Position numbers and translations under genes: made by a program. A stretch of DNA of 64,000 nt from Endomychus coccineus (lineage: Eukaryota; Arthropoda; Insecta; Coleoptera; Endomychidae). The DNA lies in the NCBI GenBank assembly GCA_958510875.1, contig OY294068.1:20254297-20318296 (forward strand). Reading direction: 5' to 3'. Positions 36,124 through 48,775 of this stretch are shown one piece after another; the first letter of the stretch is position 1; the number at the start of each line of letters is the position of its first letter. The notes under the pieces were generated by a model. The model was given only the letters and a program-made list of their open reading frames with translations, was not told where the DNA came from and made no database searches.

Positions 36124-36254
36124 CACTCCCTATGAATTTAGAAGAAGGAATTGCACCTTCAACCAAACAAAATCAACCTGAGCTAAGGACTGGAGCCAAC
36201 CGACCACGGACCACACGAGAACTTCGACAACTAGATCTTAAAGCAGCAATAAGT
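36124..36254 (+). CDS. Possible internal exon of an unknown plus-strand gene
   Basis: A 131-bp segment lies between an acceptor-like tttgctcag (to 36123) and a donor-like GTAAGA (from 36255). It reads, after two bases, 43 codons including MNLEEGIAPSTKQNQPELRT and RPRTTRELRQLDLKAAIS. The composition (Glu/Arg/Gln-rich, few rare-looking codons) is more protein-like than neighbouring chance frames. The frame stays open ~60 bp upstream of the acceptor, so splice use is not forced. I do not recognise the protein and see no partner exon; it could be a transposon fragment or chance. Confidence 0.3.
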
Positions 36255-38094
36255 GTAAGATATTTTATAGTGCAATCAACTTCAGTGATGAGGCGTAGTG
36301 AACATAGAAATTTCTTGAATCTAGTATGCAGAAGACTGTAGACAAACATTTGGATTTTGCATTCCAAAAACACAGTATTCAAACGAAATCGTTCTGAAGA
36401 TTCATCACAACATTATGTGCGAATATAATATCCCAATCTGGGTACTGTTTTAGATGAGCTTCACATCCTTCAGAGAGATAAGAATTTTTCCGATGGTCCA
36501 ATTTCCTTTATCGTCATTCTGCATGTTATTATGATTTTTGAGTTCTCACTGCTTTCCCGTATTCATTCCGAAACATCATTTTGCTAGATTTGTCAATGAG
36601 GATATTGGACTGTCTATGTTCTGGAGAGAGAGCCGAGCTCTTTTCTTCTTTGTAAACCCTATCCATCTGGATAAAGTTTGGTCTGACTTTCTCCACTCGA
36701 AGAAGACTACATATTGGCATATGACGCATTGTCTAAGGCTTCATCGATAGCAGGAGAGCCTTACGAAGCTCTTTTTTCCTGTACGGCTGCTTTCATCAGT
36801 TCATGTCAGCTACTCAACTGCAATGATAAGGTCTTTCTTGTTCAGATCGATCAGTTACATCACAAGCTTATAGTTCCAGTTCTTCTTATAAAGTTCATCA
36901 GAAAAAAGAGCAAGTTTGCAACGTAACTGAACTATCTTTATTTGAGGTAGTCATAACAGACCGGTAAAAAGACCAAAAGTATATCACGCCATCATATTCA
37001 TTCATTTCCAATTATCTGACATCAATACAGTGCGTTTTCTGTTGATCTTTCTGCTCCATATTCATGCTGACATTGGTTGAAGGAATTTCTCCTCCACTGA
37101 CGTGTTTTTGTATGCAGTACTCTTTCTGGTTCTTCTAACATGAAATACTTTAAATTTATGGTATATAGGACTTGGGAAGAGTGAGGTCTATTTTACCTAC
37201 TCTTATATTCCAAAACTAGACTGTTCCTATAAATTCACTTAAATATTGGGATGATCAACCTAATTCTTTTCTGTAGAAGGGCAGGGAAAACACAATCAAC
37301 ATCCGGAGATTTATGGTTGGAGTAACACTGATCAATAGGCTGTTGCATTTCCACTTATCCCAATGTTTGAACAAGACAGCTATCTAATTTGGCTATCTCA
37401 GCTTTTAAGGGACGGTTTTGGCGCTCGATTAAAAATTTTCATTTCTTTTGAGTCTACCTTCATTGAAAAATTTGAACGCCTTTGTAAAAATTACAGATTC
37501 AGAGCCTATACTCACGTCTATGTAACTTGTTTATTGATAGAATAGCTAATATGGATGATGGAATTTTATGTGTTCCTCATCCGAAAGCAATATATAATTA
37601 TTATTATTATTATTATATGTGGTCGACGTGAGCACGTTGAACTTTTCTTTAGTTTAATAACATAATTCATCGTAAACAGTTAGTTTGGTCATTATAATAC
37701 ATGAATGGCATACTCATAACATTCTGGTGACGGTACATTAAATCCTGCTCGAATTTTCCGCCACTAATCCTTTTAAATGGTATACAGTGTAGACATATTA
37801 TTGATTCGGCTGCAGCTAAACGCGCAAAACCGATATTTCATTACGTAGCTAAATCACGGATACGTACGAAATATTCAACGAATAGAACAGTTGAGTATTT
37901 CGATTAATTTATAATGTGTTCCATGTACCTACCTTGTTATTTTGCCGTGGAATAATAATTATGAATATGCACATATTTCTATAGAGTCTGGGCCTGAAAT
38001 GGTTGAAAAATTAGAAATTTCTTAACCTGTTGGGGCGATTGTAACCTCAAAAATCCGGTGAAAGTGAATCGGGAACTTCCTAGGATGGATGATA
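36255..38094. other. Stretch with nothing recognised
   Basis: Includes a short (ATT)n run at 37598-37616. Several chance frames of 60-70 codons without resemblance. Confidence 0.4.
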
Positions 38095-39130
38095 GGTGGG
38101 ACAATTTGGAGCAAAATCACCATTTCACAACAAGAAAATGGATCACAATGTCATGAAAATTCGTCCTTTATTGCTGTCTCCACTTATCATGTCATCAATT
38201 TGTGTCATGAATTGAAGGTGCTCTATCTTCACAGAATCGTTGCCCTTTCACCGAAGTTTTATGCCAACCTGCGATTCTTATTACTTTATTTGATCATGAT
38301 CTTTTTCAGATTTATGGAAAGAGGATAATCAACTTTTCTCATCATGAAAATGGATCACAATGCATGGGAGTCGGGAGAAGGCAATCTACTTTAGGAGTGT
38401 ACTATACACGAAAAATCCTGCTTCATTCCTGTATCCACTCCTCTTTGTTCCCAAGGTGGATTTGGAGACTCTGTGTGAATACAAACACCTTGTAATACCG
38501 TCCATTGGTGTCATGAATTCAAGTTGCTCTATCTTCTAAGAGTCGTTGTCCTTCCACCGAAGTTGTATGCCAACCTGCGATTCTCATTTTTTCATGTGAG
38601 CATGATCTTTTTTGCAGTTGGAGGGAGCAAATGTTCTCATCATGAAAATGGAAAAGGAAGCAAAATCAGAATTTCCAAACACGGAAATGGATCACAATGT
38701 CACGAAAAATTTTGCTCCATTTCTGTCTTCACTCCTCTTCGTTTTCAAAGTGAACAGAAACACCTTGTCATCCATTGGTGTCATGAATTTAATTTACGGT
38801 GCTCTACCTTTGAAGAGTCGTTGTTCATTCATCGAGGTTTCATGTCAACCTGCGATTCTCATTTCTTCATGTGAGCCTGATCTTTTTCACAGTTGAAGGG
38901 AGCAAAATCAATTCCTAGTCATAGAAATGGATCACAATGTATGGGAGTCGGAAGAAGGCAATCTACTTTAGGAGGCACCTTGTCGTCCATTGGTGCCTTG
39001 AATTTTTTGCAAATCTGAGATTCCTTTTCCTTTATGTGAGCTCTGTCACAGTTATATGGAGGGAGCAAAATCAAGATTTCTCATCATGGAAATGAATGGC
39101 AATGTATTCGAATTGGAAGGAGGAGTGTTT
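38095..39130. repeat. Tandem array of ~160-300-bp variable units
   Basis: Four to five imperfect copies are keyed by aaaatggatcacaatg(t/c) (38140, 38345, 38690, 38925 and a variant at 39090), ccattggtgtcatgaatt, aacctgcgattctcatt and a closing ggagggagcaaaatca. Units are roughly 38095-38330, 38331-38628, 38629-38906, 38907-39067 and a partial at 39068-39128. Units have lost different internal pieces, so length varies. Frames of ~110 codons within are by-products. Confidence 0.8.
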
Positions 39131-39254
39131 TTTAAAATTAAAAAAAACTGATATTGTTGTCCAACTTTCATTTATTTCTAAGCTATTGAGTCTTCACAAA
39201 CTTCTAGCCTCAACATTTTTTAATCATAACCTACTTAAGATAAATATTAGGAAA

Positions 39255-39605
39255 TATCGCTATTGACTAACGAACACGTTTGGCTTCGTCTCCGCTGATT
39301 GCTTCATGCATTTTTTTACTATCGGTTGCAGTATTTGAAATATGTCAAAATAGCAAATCCGACGTCCCGACCTTCACTTATCACATGTTTGAACCAGCCC
39401 CAAAAACAATAGCTAAATGGTGTAAAATCTGGAGACCTTGGAGGCCAAATGATAGGACTGCAGAGATTAATCTACCGCCCTCGCAATCTTACTTCCAAAC
39501 GTTGCCCGACGTGACGTGTGGCCGCGAAAGTGAGTTCATGAATATTTTCTTCACCGATAAGCACTTTAATTGTATTAGAATATCGTCCGAATATGGCATA
39601 AAATC
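39255..39605 (-). mobile_element. Mariner-superfamily transposase fragment
   Basis: The minus strand from about 39470 gives IIWPPRSPDFTPFSYCFWGW, the block around the last catalytic Asp (here the second Asp of the usual SPDLxPxD is Ser). Then come GRDVGFAILT and, on the 5' side (39600-39480), RYSNTIKVLIGEENIHELTF. Only the C-terminal part remains; no termini. Confidence 0.6.
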
Positions 39606-42600
39606 TTAAACTCGAATAACGGAATGTAACAAATGAATGTAATGATATGGATAAAATTGCCTATCACGTAGTAAAGAGTGAAACAATATTATATCTTTGT
39701 AAAACATTTTCAAATGACGCTATGAAAATCGGATAACAATATTGGTGTTTTCGTAAATTATCTCTACGTGAACAATACACCCCTGTAAATTAGAGTCAAT
39801 TGTGTGGAACAGCATAAGCTACGAAATATGTTCCTAAATACTGTGCAGATACAGAGAAAGCGGAACGGAAAGTGTTCAATAACACCGGAGAAGCTGAATA
39901 TAATTGCACGTTCGACGAAAACCAATTTGAGATGAGTGGCAATTTGAAAATTCTGTCTTTGAATTCGAACAGGCTGAAATCATTATCTTATACAATGACA
40001 TCTAGAACCCACATTGAAAGATTGTAATTGATGAAGCCTTTCAACTAATTTCGTTCTCTTATAGCCACCTCAGCTATTAGATACATTAATACCAAATTCA
40101 ATTTATATCAAAGTATTGAACTCAAAGAATCACGGTTTGCAATATTAATAACTGTCAATAGTATCTCCTGAATGTTTTATATATTTTGTAATATGTATGT
40201 ACTTTTCAATTGAGATCCCTAATGCATCTAGAGTTGCTTCATCATCGAAAGATCAATTGCAAAATCTGTGACCAATTGATCACGTGACCTTATGGAAAAT
40301 AAGTTTTAATGTTGAAAAAAAATGTAAGACTACAATTGGAATAAAAAAAAGCAGAAACGCTTTGGAATGTTTATAAAAATTTTTATTCCTTTGTTAAGTA
40401 TAATTAGATTTAATATTTTCATTATTAAATATAAATTATTTATTAATATTATTTAGACTGTTTATTAATTTTATTAATAAAAATCCCCTTTTTATTTCCC
40501 ATCTAATCAAAATAAAGTTTTGAAGTAAGAAATAATTTTTTCATCATTTTTAGATTAAATTTTAAAAGCTTTCTTGCAAAAAATACTAATTTTGAAACTT
40601 TATGAATAATTTTACTGAAAACTAGGTTTTATCAAAATTTATGAATTTTTTGATAAAAATGTGGTTTCGTTTATATTTACTAGTATAATTTAAATTTTAA
40701 AATGAACAAAATATGTTTATGCATTTACTAGTATTCTAAATAAATAAAGATTCTTCATCTTTATCGTATTCTAGATGAAATTTCAAAGGTAACCTTATTA
40801 ATAAATTCATTAAATATTCATGGTTATGGAATATAACAAGATGAAGATTAAAATGATGTTTATGTGAAACGAACTAAAACGTATAAGAACGAGAGAAAAT
40901 ACTTGTCGTTGAATATTTGGGAAATAGGTGGCAATCAAATTATAAATGAACATGTATAATATAATCACTTGTACTCACCACATGAGTACATTAAATATAT
41001 GATTGATTTCAGACAATGTTGCATTCCAACTTCAATTCCACTGCTTTTAGCTCTCAAATATCATGCTAGATAGTGGAAACATGCAAATTGGTGTTAGCTG
41101 ATTTTACCATCATCTACTTGCAGAATAATTAAATGATTAACAGGATTGCATTACGTTATTGCATCTTTGTGTTATATAATAACTGATACAAACAAAATTG
41201 GGTTTTTCATGTTATACATCAAATAATACATATTATTTGTAATTTGAATATAATTTACAAACAATTGCATTGATTACCAATTGTTCGAAAAAAAAAGTAA
41301 TTGCATTTAATTACTTTAAATACGGAAAAAGAATGTTGGATATGCAGCTTCCTCTAGAGATACTCTCCGAAGAACTGAAGAGGGAGGGGTTCATTATGTA
41401 AGATGTAACAACTTTCTTTGAAGAAGAATTGTGCCCGTTGAAAACATGAACAATCCTAATTTCAGGGAGCAGAGGGGGTGATCAAACCCTCAAAAGGCCA
41501 CCTGACTATGTCCTTGAACCTAACTGTCTAATTTTAAGTCCGTCGGTTTTATAGTTTTAGAAATTTTGCGAAGAGGTAGTCAGTTCTGTTTTCCTTCCAA
41601 ACATATAGTTATAGATATCAAACATTGAACCGTGACTTCTATACTGACCCATAGGAATTTGTTGTTTGATATTCTCTGGACACTGAATCCACCGTATGAG
41701 CCTGCAATCCCTCGTATGTGTATCGTAGAGATTCCAGAATCATCCAGAGATTGACTCAAATGAGTGACATAGCTATCGATCTTCTAATTCGAATATTTCT
41801 CTTTCCTGTTCACATATAACTATTGCAGATGGTGAATGGCATGAACCTCAACCGAGATCTCAAAATGTATTCAAGGATTGCATATAATTATATTCATTCC
41901 AGCCATTTATAAAACAATCTCGATGATTTTAGAACTGTTTCGCAAGATTGTTCTATTTATTTCTGTTCACTTAAATAAATATAAACAGATTTATCACCTG
42001 TTTCCTTTCCTTATTTATGTATTCTGATGATAATTTATTTTGTTTTGAATATTATGTTCGTGGCTGTTATAAAGCTACGGGTATTTATCTGGTCCGACGA
42101 TTAACATTTATGTACGAATGTTAAAAAAACAGACACAAATCGTTGAATTGCCTCTAAAAAAGCAAGTTATGACGATAACTATTTTGGTTTGTTGCAGCGC
42201 CAGCAGGAGAAGCAAACAATTTACAATACAAATTATGGTTGATTGTATGGAAAGTATGTTTAACATGATTTTATGGAACTGTGCCTGGTTGGTGGAATGC
42301 TATGATTGTTTCACACTTCGAAAAAAGCATAGCCGAATATTCAAACCTTTCAACTTTGAAGCTATTTACATATTGCGCCTTTATCTGCATCGTCTTGTAT
42401 ATTGCTTCAACGTTATCTTATTACGATGATGTGTAGCTTTCATGCAAATTCCTTTTACGCGGACGTTTTGTTTCATAACTCACTATAAGAATTGAACTAT
42501 GGAGGTACTGGAGATTCGACCTTACAAGCCTTTATAACCACTCGTGGAAAATGTGTTCTGAGAATCTTGCTTATTAAAAATACTTTGTAAAAGTTTCCAA

Positions 42601-42674
42601 ACGAAATGAACTTCAGCGAAATTTATGCTCGAATAGGATATGAAAATGTATACTTGAGGAATTTCCTAAATTAA
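39606..42674. other. Very AT-rich stretch, nothing recognised
   Basis: 40310-41330 is unusually AT-rich with many TTTA/ATTT runs. A 103-codon frame at 42118-42429 has no resemblance or splice support. No clear repeats. Confidence 0.4.
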
Positions 42675-42693
42675 AATATTCATACGTAAATAA

Positions 42694-42995
42694 TGATTCT
42701 TGACCCAGTAGGTATGAATTACATATAAAATTTTCGGGAAATAGGTCGCACTAACACATATGCTTGTTATTTTCGTCTTCACGTACGTTTCGGTCTCATG
42801 ACCATCTTCGGAAGACTATAACCACATAAACGGGAATTCTTAAAACTAATTGTATCACAACGAGGCGTCCTGATCTGACTCAATGATTGAATATCTGTTC
42901 TATGGTTTACAGACTTGTACTTTACGTGCGTAAAGACGAAAATAATGAGCATATGTGTTGGTGTGACCTATTTCCCGAAAATATTATATATAATG
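42694..42995. mobile_element. Decayed PLE terminal repeat pair with ~19-bp target duplication
   Basis: The left end (gattcttgacccagta..tatgaatt..aaaattttcgggaaataggtc) and right end (gtgacctatttcccgaaaat..tatataat) are inverted copies of the 1353-1608 element. The minus-strand hammerhead at about 42785-42824 is decayed (CCGAAGA core; GTG instead of GTA at the cleavage site), and the plus-strand one has lost its CTGATGA half. Flanks aatattcatacgt(a/c)aataa at 42675-42693 and 42996-43014 are a 19-bp direct repeat with one mismatch. Confidence 0.75.
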
Positions 42996-43013
42996 AATAT
43001 TCATACGTCAATA

Positions 43014-43981
43014 ACCGGGATATCAAAAATTATCTTGGTCGAGGGTGGTTGTGGAATCTAAAACGTGTGTCTTACTTTACGTTTGATATAATTATGTCAT
43101 AATTAATTTGAAGTTTCTAAAAGTGCGAAATTTCGCAATTTTATACGAATATTTTGAAAATCAGAAGTCTTTAGCGCTTTGGCCTCCGGGATTTTCACGT
43201 GGCCAATCGAAATTAGAAGGTTCGAGTTATCTAAAAACATAATTGCATGAACGCCAGACGTCCTATGTAATTAGCTACGAACGAAATCATTTTGACATAT
43301 GCCTCGAGGAGCTCGCTGCGCTTAAGTTAGAGTTTATACATTTTACCTCGGTCTTGTTAATTTGAGGCCGTTTCTTGCCCCGTGCGACCGGCGCCAGTTG
43401 TAATAAAGTGTTTTTGTCTATGGGCCGCTAGCCTTTACCCGCTTCGTGTATATTTTAGTCGCGAGAAAATACTCTTTGGTACGTCGCTCGTTAGACGCAC
43501 GTAGCTGAGATCTGAGAATAGCTCAAACTGTTTTAATTGAATTTTCCTATCTAATGGACATTTATCGAGAAAAGAAGGGCCGTCGGGCATGGTCCAATAC
43601 TGAATCTAACTACATGGAGCGAAAACGGCATGCGAAAATTCGTCGTAAAGCCGTATTAGGTACAACCAGTTTGCACTTCTCTAACTCGCGTGCTACGGGC
43701 TTCTCATATGAACATCATTCGATTTACGAAAAATTAACTATTTCAAAACAGTTTTCGACCCGTATTGTGGCTATCACGACCTTTGAAAAGGTTCAAAGTT
43801 CACATAATTATTTCATAATTTGTAGTTCATTATTGTTTTACAACTGAAATAAATAGGTATGAAATTTGTAGGTTATTGATGATGTCAGTGTGACAGTGAC
43901 ATAATTATTTCAAACGTAAAGTAAGACACAAGTTTTAGATTCCACAACCACCCTTGACCAAGATAATTTTTGATATCCCGG
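43014..43981. mobile_element. DNA transposon/MITE with ~85-bp TIRs, TSD ATA
   Basis: Ends ACCGGGATATCAAAAATTAT and ATAATTTTTGATATCCCGGT continue inward (ggttgtggaatctaaaac, cttactttacgttt) for ~85 bp. They are flanked by ATA (43011-43013, 43982-43984). A 97-codon internal frame (43554-43847, MDIYREKKGRRAWSNTESNY) has no recognisable domain, so the element is probably non-autonomous. The interior is GC-richer than the flanks. The 3-bp duplication suggests a PIF/Harbinger-like mover, not proven. It sits exactly at the target repeat of the preceding PLE remnant. Confidence 0.75.
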
Positions 43982-43984
43982 TAT

Positions 43985-45409
43985 AATTATTTAGAAATGA
44001 GTTGTTGAATTGTTGTATTTCGATCATGTTAATACTTAGTTGCATTCCTTTTGGGTCAATAATAGATTGTTTCTTAATGTGAATGTAGTAATAAAACTCT
44101 TGAAAATGCAAAATTGGTGCCTAACTCAATACAATTACTTTCATGGCTAACTTGATTCAATCTCAAATTTCTATGATGATACGAAATGACAATAAAACAA
44201 CATATAATATATATAATGTTATAATCCTGGAACGAGTGAAAATACTCTTCCCGGAACAGCAAAAATACACAGGGTGTTATCATGAACAATTCAAAACGAA
44301 TGCCTGTAACTTTCTTATAGATGCTCAATTGTTTTCCTGCGAAGAAATATGAAAAAAATTGATAGAAACTAAGCAGGAACACATTTTTCCGTCGGAAATA
44401 CTTGAAATGAAGAGATTAGAAGTGGTGATACTCTGTGTTGGATTCACTCCCGGGGACATTCCAGGAATAGGATTTGTATACGGAAGAAACCAAAATTGAA
44501 TGGGAACTTCATAAATAGAGTTACAGCAATGAATTACTCGCTATCCGTTGCGATCTAGATAATCCAATCTCCGAAAACCCGGATAATCGAGTTTCCACCG
44601 AATAAGAAACGAAAACAAAGTATCATTGTTTCTTGCGGTCATGACCTCACAATTTCGATCGTTCGGGAAAGACGGAAGTGTGTAATGACAAAGATAAATT
44701 TTAGGGGAATTCGCCGAGATCGTGACGTCTCCCATTAGTAACAGTGGCTTGAGATAGAATTGAAGGGCTTTCATCGATATCCCACCGTACGGAGGGCGAC
44801 ATTTAAAGACGGTTTCAATTTGAAAGTCATTTACGAACTAAAGTATACTAGACTACTCTGCAAAGAGTACACTACGATTGAAAACGGTGATATATTCCTC
44901 CTTCTAAGCGACAGACTCCATTAGGAATTCCTTTGAAGCCGCAACCGCTTCTTATCGGGATTTCCCCTATCCTGTGAAACAACATATTTCCGAAGCGCAT
45001 CCCCTCTTAGGCGAATCATACATTAAAGAAATTAAATATGTACGTCTCAGGTCAGTGGGTCAAGTTTGATATGGAATAACTGACATTGCAGTATTAGTGA
45101 TTATGCAGCATGGAATTTCATTTGCAATATGTGACGCTGATGCTAATTTACTGCTACACTCGAATGTTGCGAGCATTTCGAGAATAGACAGTTTGGAACT
45201 ATTTCATATTGTAACATTAATTGGATGTCATAAGTGGATTACTGAGCTATTAATTAGGAAGACATAGAATTATATTCGATTTTTACTAAGCAGAATACAA
45301 CGACCTAAATGGAAAATATACAATTTGTTTTCATATATGATCGATTCCTTGCCCTTGTGCAGATTGATCTTCGTTGCGTCACGTGAGATTTTGTCGAGTC
45401 TGGTACTAG
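43985..45409. other. Stretch with nothing recognised
   Basis: Frames at 44074-44382 and 44541-44774 (minus) show no resemblance. No repeats identified. Confidence 0.4.
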
Positions 45410-46720
45410 GGCCTTTTTGAGAAACTCCTGTCATACGATTGGTTTTCCGCCGTACTTTGTCGCATATTATCGAGTCTTTTCTCAGATAGATCACTCCATG
45501 TGGTTGTTGACGGAGTAACCTTCGATACTATGTCTAGCAGGTGGTGTTCCACAGGGATATGCCTTGGGACCCTCTTCGGTCTCGCTCCATATCAACGATC
45601 TATTGAACATGACCACCTGTTTTGTCCATTTGTTTACAGCTTTGCAAATGATGGAATACGTCATACCGATTTCTCATCTGGAGCCCATAGACCATCCAAT
45701 GAGGCTATAGGAGAGAGACAGAGGCAGATTGATGCAATTTATGGAGATCTGGCAACGATTTTGGAATGGGGATCTGATAATTTAGTTCAATGCAAGGTTG
45801 CATAAGAACTTGGTTGCCTATTCCGTGGCATAAAAGGCTTCTTGGGAAATTTCCGTCATACGGTTTGCCGCCACAAATTTGTCGCTTACTATCCAGTTTC
45901 TCTCAGATAGATCACTGCATGTGGCGGTTGACGTAGTATCCTCCAAAATAATGGATATCAACGCTGGTGTTCCACATGGATCTGTCTTGGCATCAACCTA
46001 GTTCCTGCTCCATAGAAACGATCTGCTTGTTGTAATCATCTGTGCCGTTCACAGTTTTGCAGATGATGGTACACTCCATATATACCGCTTTTTTATCTAG
46101 AGTTCGTATACCATCAAATGAAGCCAGACAAACGAGGCGGAGACAGCTTGACGCGATTATTGGAGATTTTGAAATAAGATACTGATAATCTAGTAGACTT
46201 CAATGCAACCAAAAGTCAAGCTTGTGCCTTCTCCAGGAAGGCAGATCCCACAATTCCTAATATGGTGATATCAGATACAACAATGGAGTCTTCCATATTC
46301 ATGCGCGGAACTTTCACCATGGGATGATCATGTGAAAATCTCTTAACAAAAACTTGGTTTTCTGTTCCGTGCCAAGAGCTACTTTACATCCCAGCAGCTC
46401 TTCATGATTTATAAAGCACATACGCTGAAAGTATTTGATTCTACCTAGAAGAAAGCTATTTGTTTGGTTGATGATGTCACACTCACGAATTTATTGACTT
46501 CCCTATAACAGCGTAGAAAGCTGGGAGACCTCTAGCTTTTCTATAGATATTTCCATGGTCGGTGTTCATCAGAATTCTCAACTGTTATTACATCACGAGA
46601 GATTCCAGATATGCGGACTAGACAAGCCCTTGTCATACCTAGTGAAGTCTTTCCCTATGCCCATAACCCCCAAACCTTCAAGAAAAATCGGTTGTCTGTA
46701 AAGTCGGTTTAATGACGATA
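45410..46720 (+). mobile_element. Two consecutive jockey-like RT fragments
   Basis: The first copy (45410-45800) has the block SYxLPPxxCRLLSSFLSDRS (decayed), FANDG and DAIYGDLATILEWGSDNLV. The second copy starts at about 45835 with GKFPSYGLPPQICRLLSSFS, a GVPHGSVLA-like turn, FADDG, RRRQLDAIIGDFE and post-RT sequence to about 46700. The same RT segment therefore appears twice in direct orientation, as a tandem duplication or two insertions. Stops throughout. Confidence 0.75.
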
Positions 46721-47525
46721 GTTGAACGTGACAACGTCATGAGAAAATACTGATGGAATGGTTTCATTTTTCAAAAGAAAATTTTAATTTTATTTGTTTG
46801 ATAGGTATTTTGTATGGATATAGACAAGGAGGTAAATGGAAATCACAATTGAATTGATCAAGTTACATTTATTTGTACTCATAAATACAATTATGTCAAT
46901 TTAACTTCTAAAAAGCCCGCCTCAATGTGTTTGATATAGGAGAAAATTGTTCCCTTTGACGGCTGGCTGGTCCTACCTGTCATTTCAGACACGTTGTTTT
47001 GATATGTGGAAGATTTAACATTTACGTTTTAATTTTTTGAAATCATAGCTACGCTCGATAATTATTTCGATCGAATAGTAAAGCAATCGATTTTTTACTC
47101 ATCGTGAAACAGTTCTGTTAAATTATTGTTATAGTTTTGTCAATTATAGCATAACCTGCAATCGCTGCACTAGCGGACTGATGCTATTTATTTTAATGAT
47201 GAAAACACGAATATTCGACAATATATCACTGAACATATATTTTTTTAAGACCGGCCAGAAATTAGTACTTTCCGGTTTATTTTTAGGTCAGAAAATCTCA
47301 TTTTGTCGGACCGAGCCAGAAAATTATTGTGATAGTCCTGTAAAAGCTTTTACCGGACTCATTTTTATTTACTTTCCGGCCTATCTAATGAAAAAAATAA
47401 TAAAATAGTTAGTCTAAGATAGCGGTCAATTGGTTTCTATAGTAACCGAGTTTTGTATTATTTAAAACTATAAAATAACTTGACATATTTTGACGTTTAG
47501 TTGAAAACGTGACATTTATTATAAA
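46721..47525. other. Stretch with a repeated phrase, no gene
   Basis: At 47245-47370 the phrase cttttaccggactc and ccggcc-rich blocks echo cttttactggactc in the inverted repeat at 47757-47882, suggesting an unrecognised transposon spanning about 47200-47900. Confidence 0.35.
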
Positions 47526-47672
47526 ATGGATATTCAAAATGATTGTGAATTAATGGAAGATGAAATTATACCAGATGAATTGTTAAGGCGGCCACCCAAG
47601 CAACGTTTGATTTATTACCGTCGAAGTCCCGGATACGATATGAACAAACATACCAAATTTTTGAAAAGTTAA
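47526..47672 (+). CDS. Small hypothetical ORF (48 aa)
   Basis: The ATG at 47526 opens 48 codons with MDIQNDCELMEDEIIPDELL then RRPPKQRLIYYRRSPGYDMN, followed by TAA and an AATAAA signal a few bases later. The acidic-then-basic pattern resembles N-termini of some transposase-associated proteins but is not diagnostic. It lies between the phrases mentioned for 46721-47525 and the inverted repeat downstream. It could be a decayed first exon of a DNA transposon. Low confidence. Confidence 0.25.
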   Translation: MDIQNDCELMEDEIIPDELLRRPPKQRLIYYRRSPGYDMNKHTKFLKS

Positions 47673-47756
47673 TTAATAAAGAGTTCTTGTTATAAAAATA
47701 TAAACTGAATAATATGAAGTTTATGGTACAACAATGTCTGTTTTAAAAAAAATATT

Positions 47757-47882
47757 GTACGTAATACGTCCCAAAAGTGCTTTTACTGGACTCGCAGGCT
47801 TGCAGGACTCGCCTGCGGCTCGCCCTGCAATTTGCCCACTCGTCCAGTAATAGACCACTTTCGGGACTTGTTACGTAAACTA
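47757..47882. repeat. Short inverted repeat (TIR-like hairpin)
   Basis: ttgtacgtaatacgtcccaa..gcttttactggact on the left pairs imperfectly with agtccagtaatagaccact..gggacttgttacgtaaa on the right. The ~40-bp loop is GC-rich. No target duplication found. Confidence 0.55.
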
Positions 47883-48409
47883 CTATTAATATCGAAAGAA
47901 TCATTACCTTTATCGCCGCAATTATCGTTGCTATAAACAATTGACACCACATTCACTTTTCACTGCACTTACGAAAACCTGTAAATGTATTATTGTATAG
48001 CAGCTGTCCACGCGCATCGCATCGGTCAAGTAGGAGAGCTCGCTTGCACTTCAAGCCTTAAATGGAACGCCTCAGAGCGAGGTAACGCACAGCCGGTCAG
48101 AGCGAGGTAACGGCAAATGTTTTCTCGTGCGTGCAGCCGGCTCCATCGAATCATAAGACGTTGTCACGTCAAAAATACGAATGCGTATCTCCTCTCCCTA
48201 CGTTCCATTGCTGGCTCACACGATGTTCTTCGAACATTATAGGTAAAGGTATCCTTCTCGTATAGTCAAAGTATAAAAAAAATTATTCTATGGAATTCAT
48301 AAGTCTTATTTATTGTCCTTCGGTGATCAATGAATTTCATAATTTATTTTCTGAACATCAAAATCTGTATATAGATACATCAACAACCTAAAAAACTGTT
48401 AAGGTAATA
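47883..48409. other. GC-richer patch then AT-rich DNA
   Basis: 48000-48170 is GC-rich with a twice-repeated cagagcgaggtaacg. A jockey 3'-end block lies at about 48175-48245. No gene. Confidence 0.4.
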
Positions 48410-48775
48410 CCTTTTATAAAGTTCATGATTTCAACAGATCTGGAATAGTAAAATTGCCCATATAAAGAAGAATAATAGTGAAAAATCAGAATAAGCAGAA
48501 CACATCTTATATACACATCAGGTTACATCATTTCTCAATACAGCTTATCAATTATATATCTAAGTAGTTTAGATGGAAATGTATAAGTGGAAAATATCTA
48601 TCTCCAGCTGAGGGTAATCCTTTGTTTGCATTATCAACCCCAAATATTATTTGAACAGGTACTTACATTTTGGTTTCTAATTTAGTTTAGTCCAGTGATA
48701 ACTACTAAATGGTCCTTAATGCTCTGACAGTATTTTTAGTGGATGATTATTTATTACTTAATAGTGTTAGAAGGT
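48410..48775 (+). mobile_element. Penelope-like element 3' remnant
   Basis: Matches the PLE at 6451-7375: the GIY-YIG tail region (cccatataaagaagaataatagtg..gaaaaatcag), ccagctgagggtaatcctttgtttgc, then the terminal block taatttagtttagtcc..gtgataactact with a lost hammerhead core, and tatttttagtggatga. Decayed throughout. Confidence 0.65.

Noticed and set aside
38331..38906. Open frames of 94-116 codons in the tandem array
   Set aside because: They follow repeat periodicity rather than codon structure and differ between units.
42118..42429. 103-codon plus-strand frame
   Set aside because: No domain, no splice sites in register, and no relatives seen in the window.
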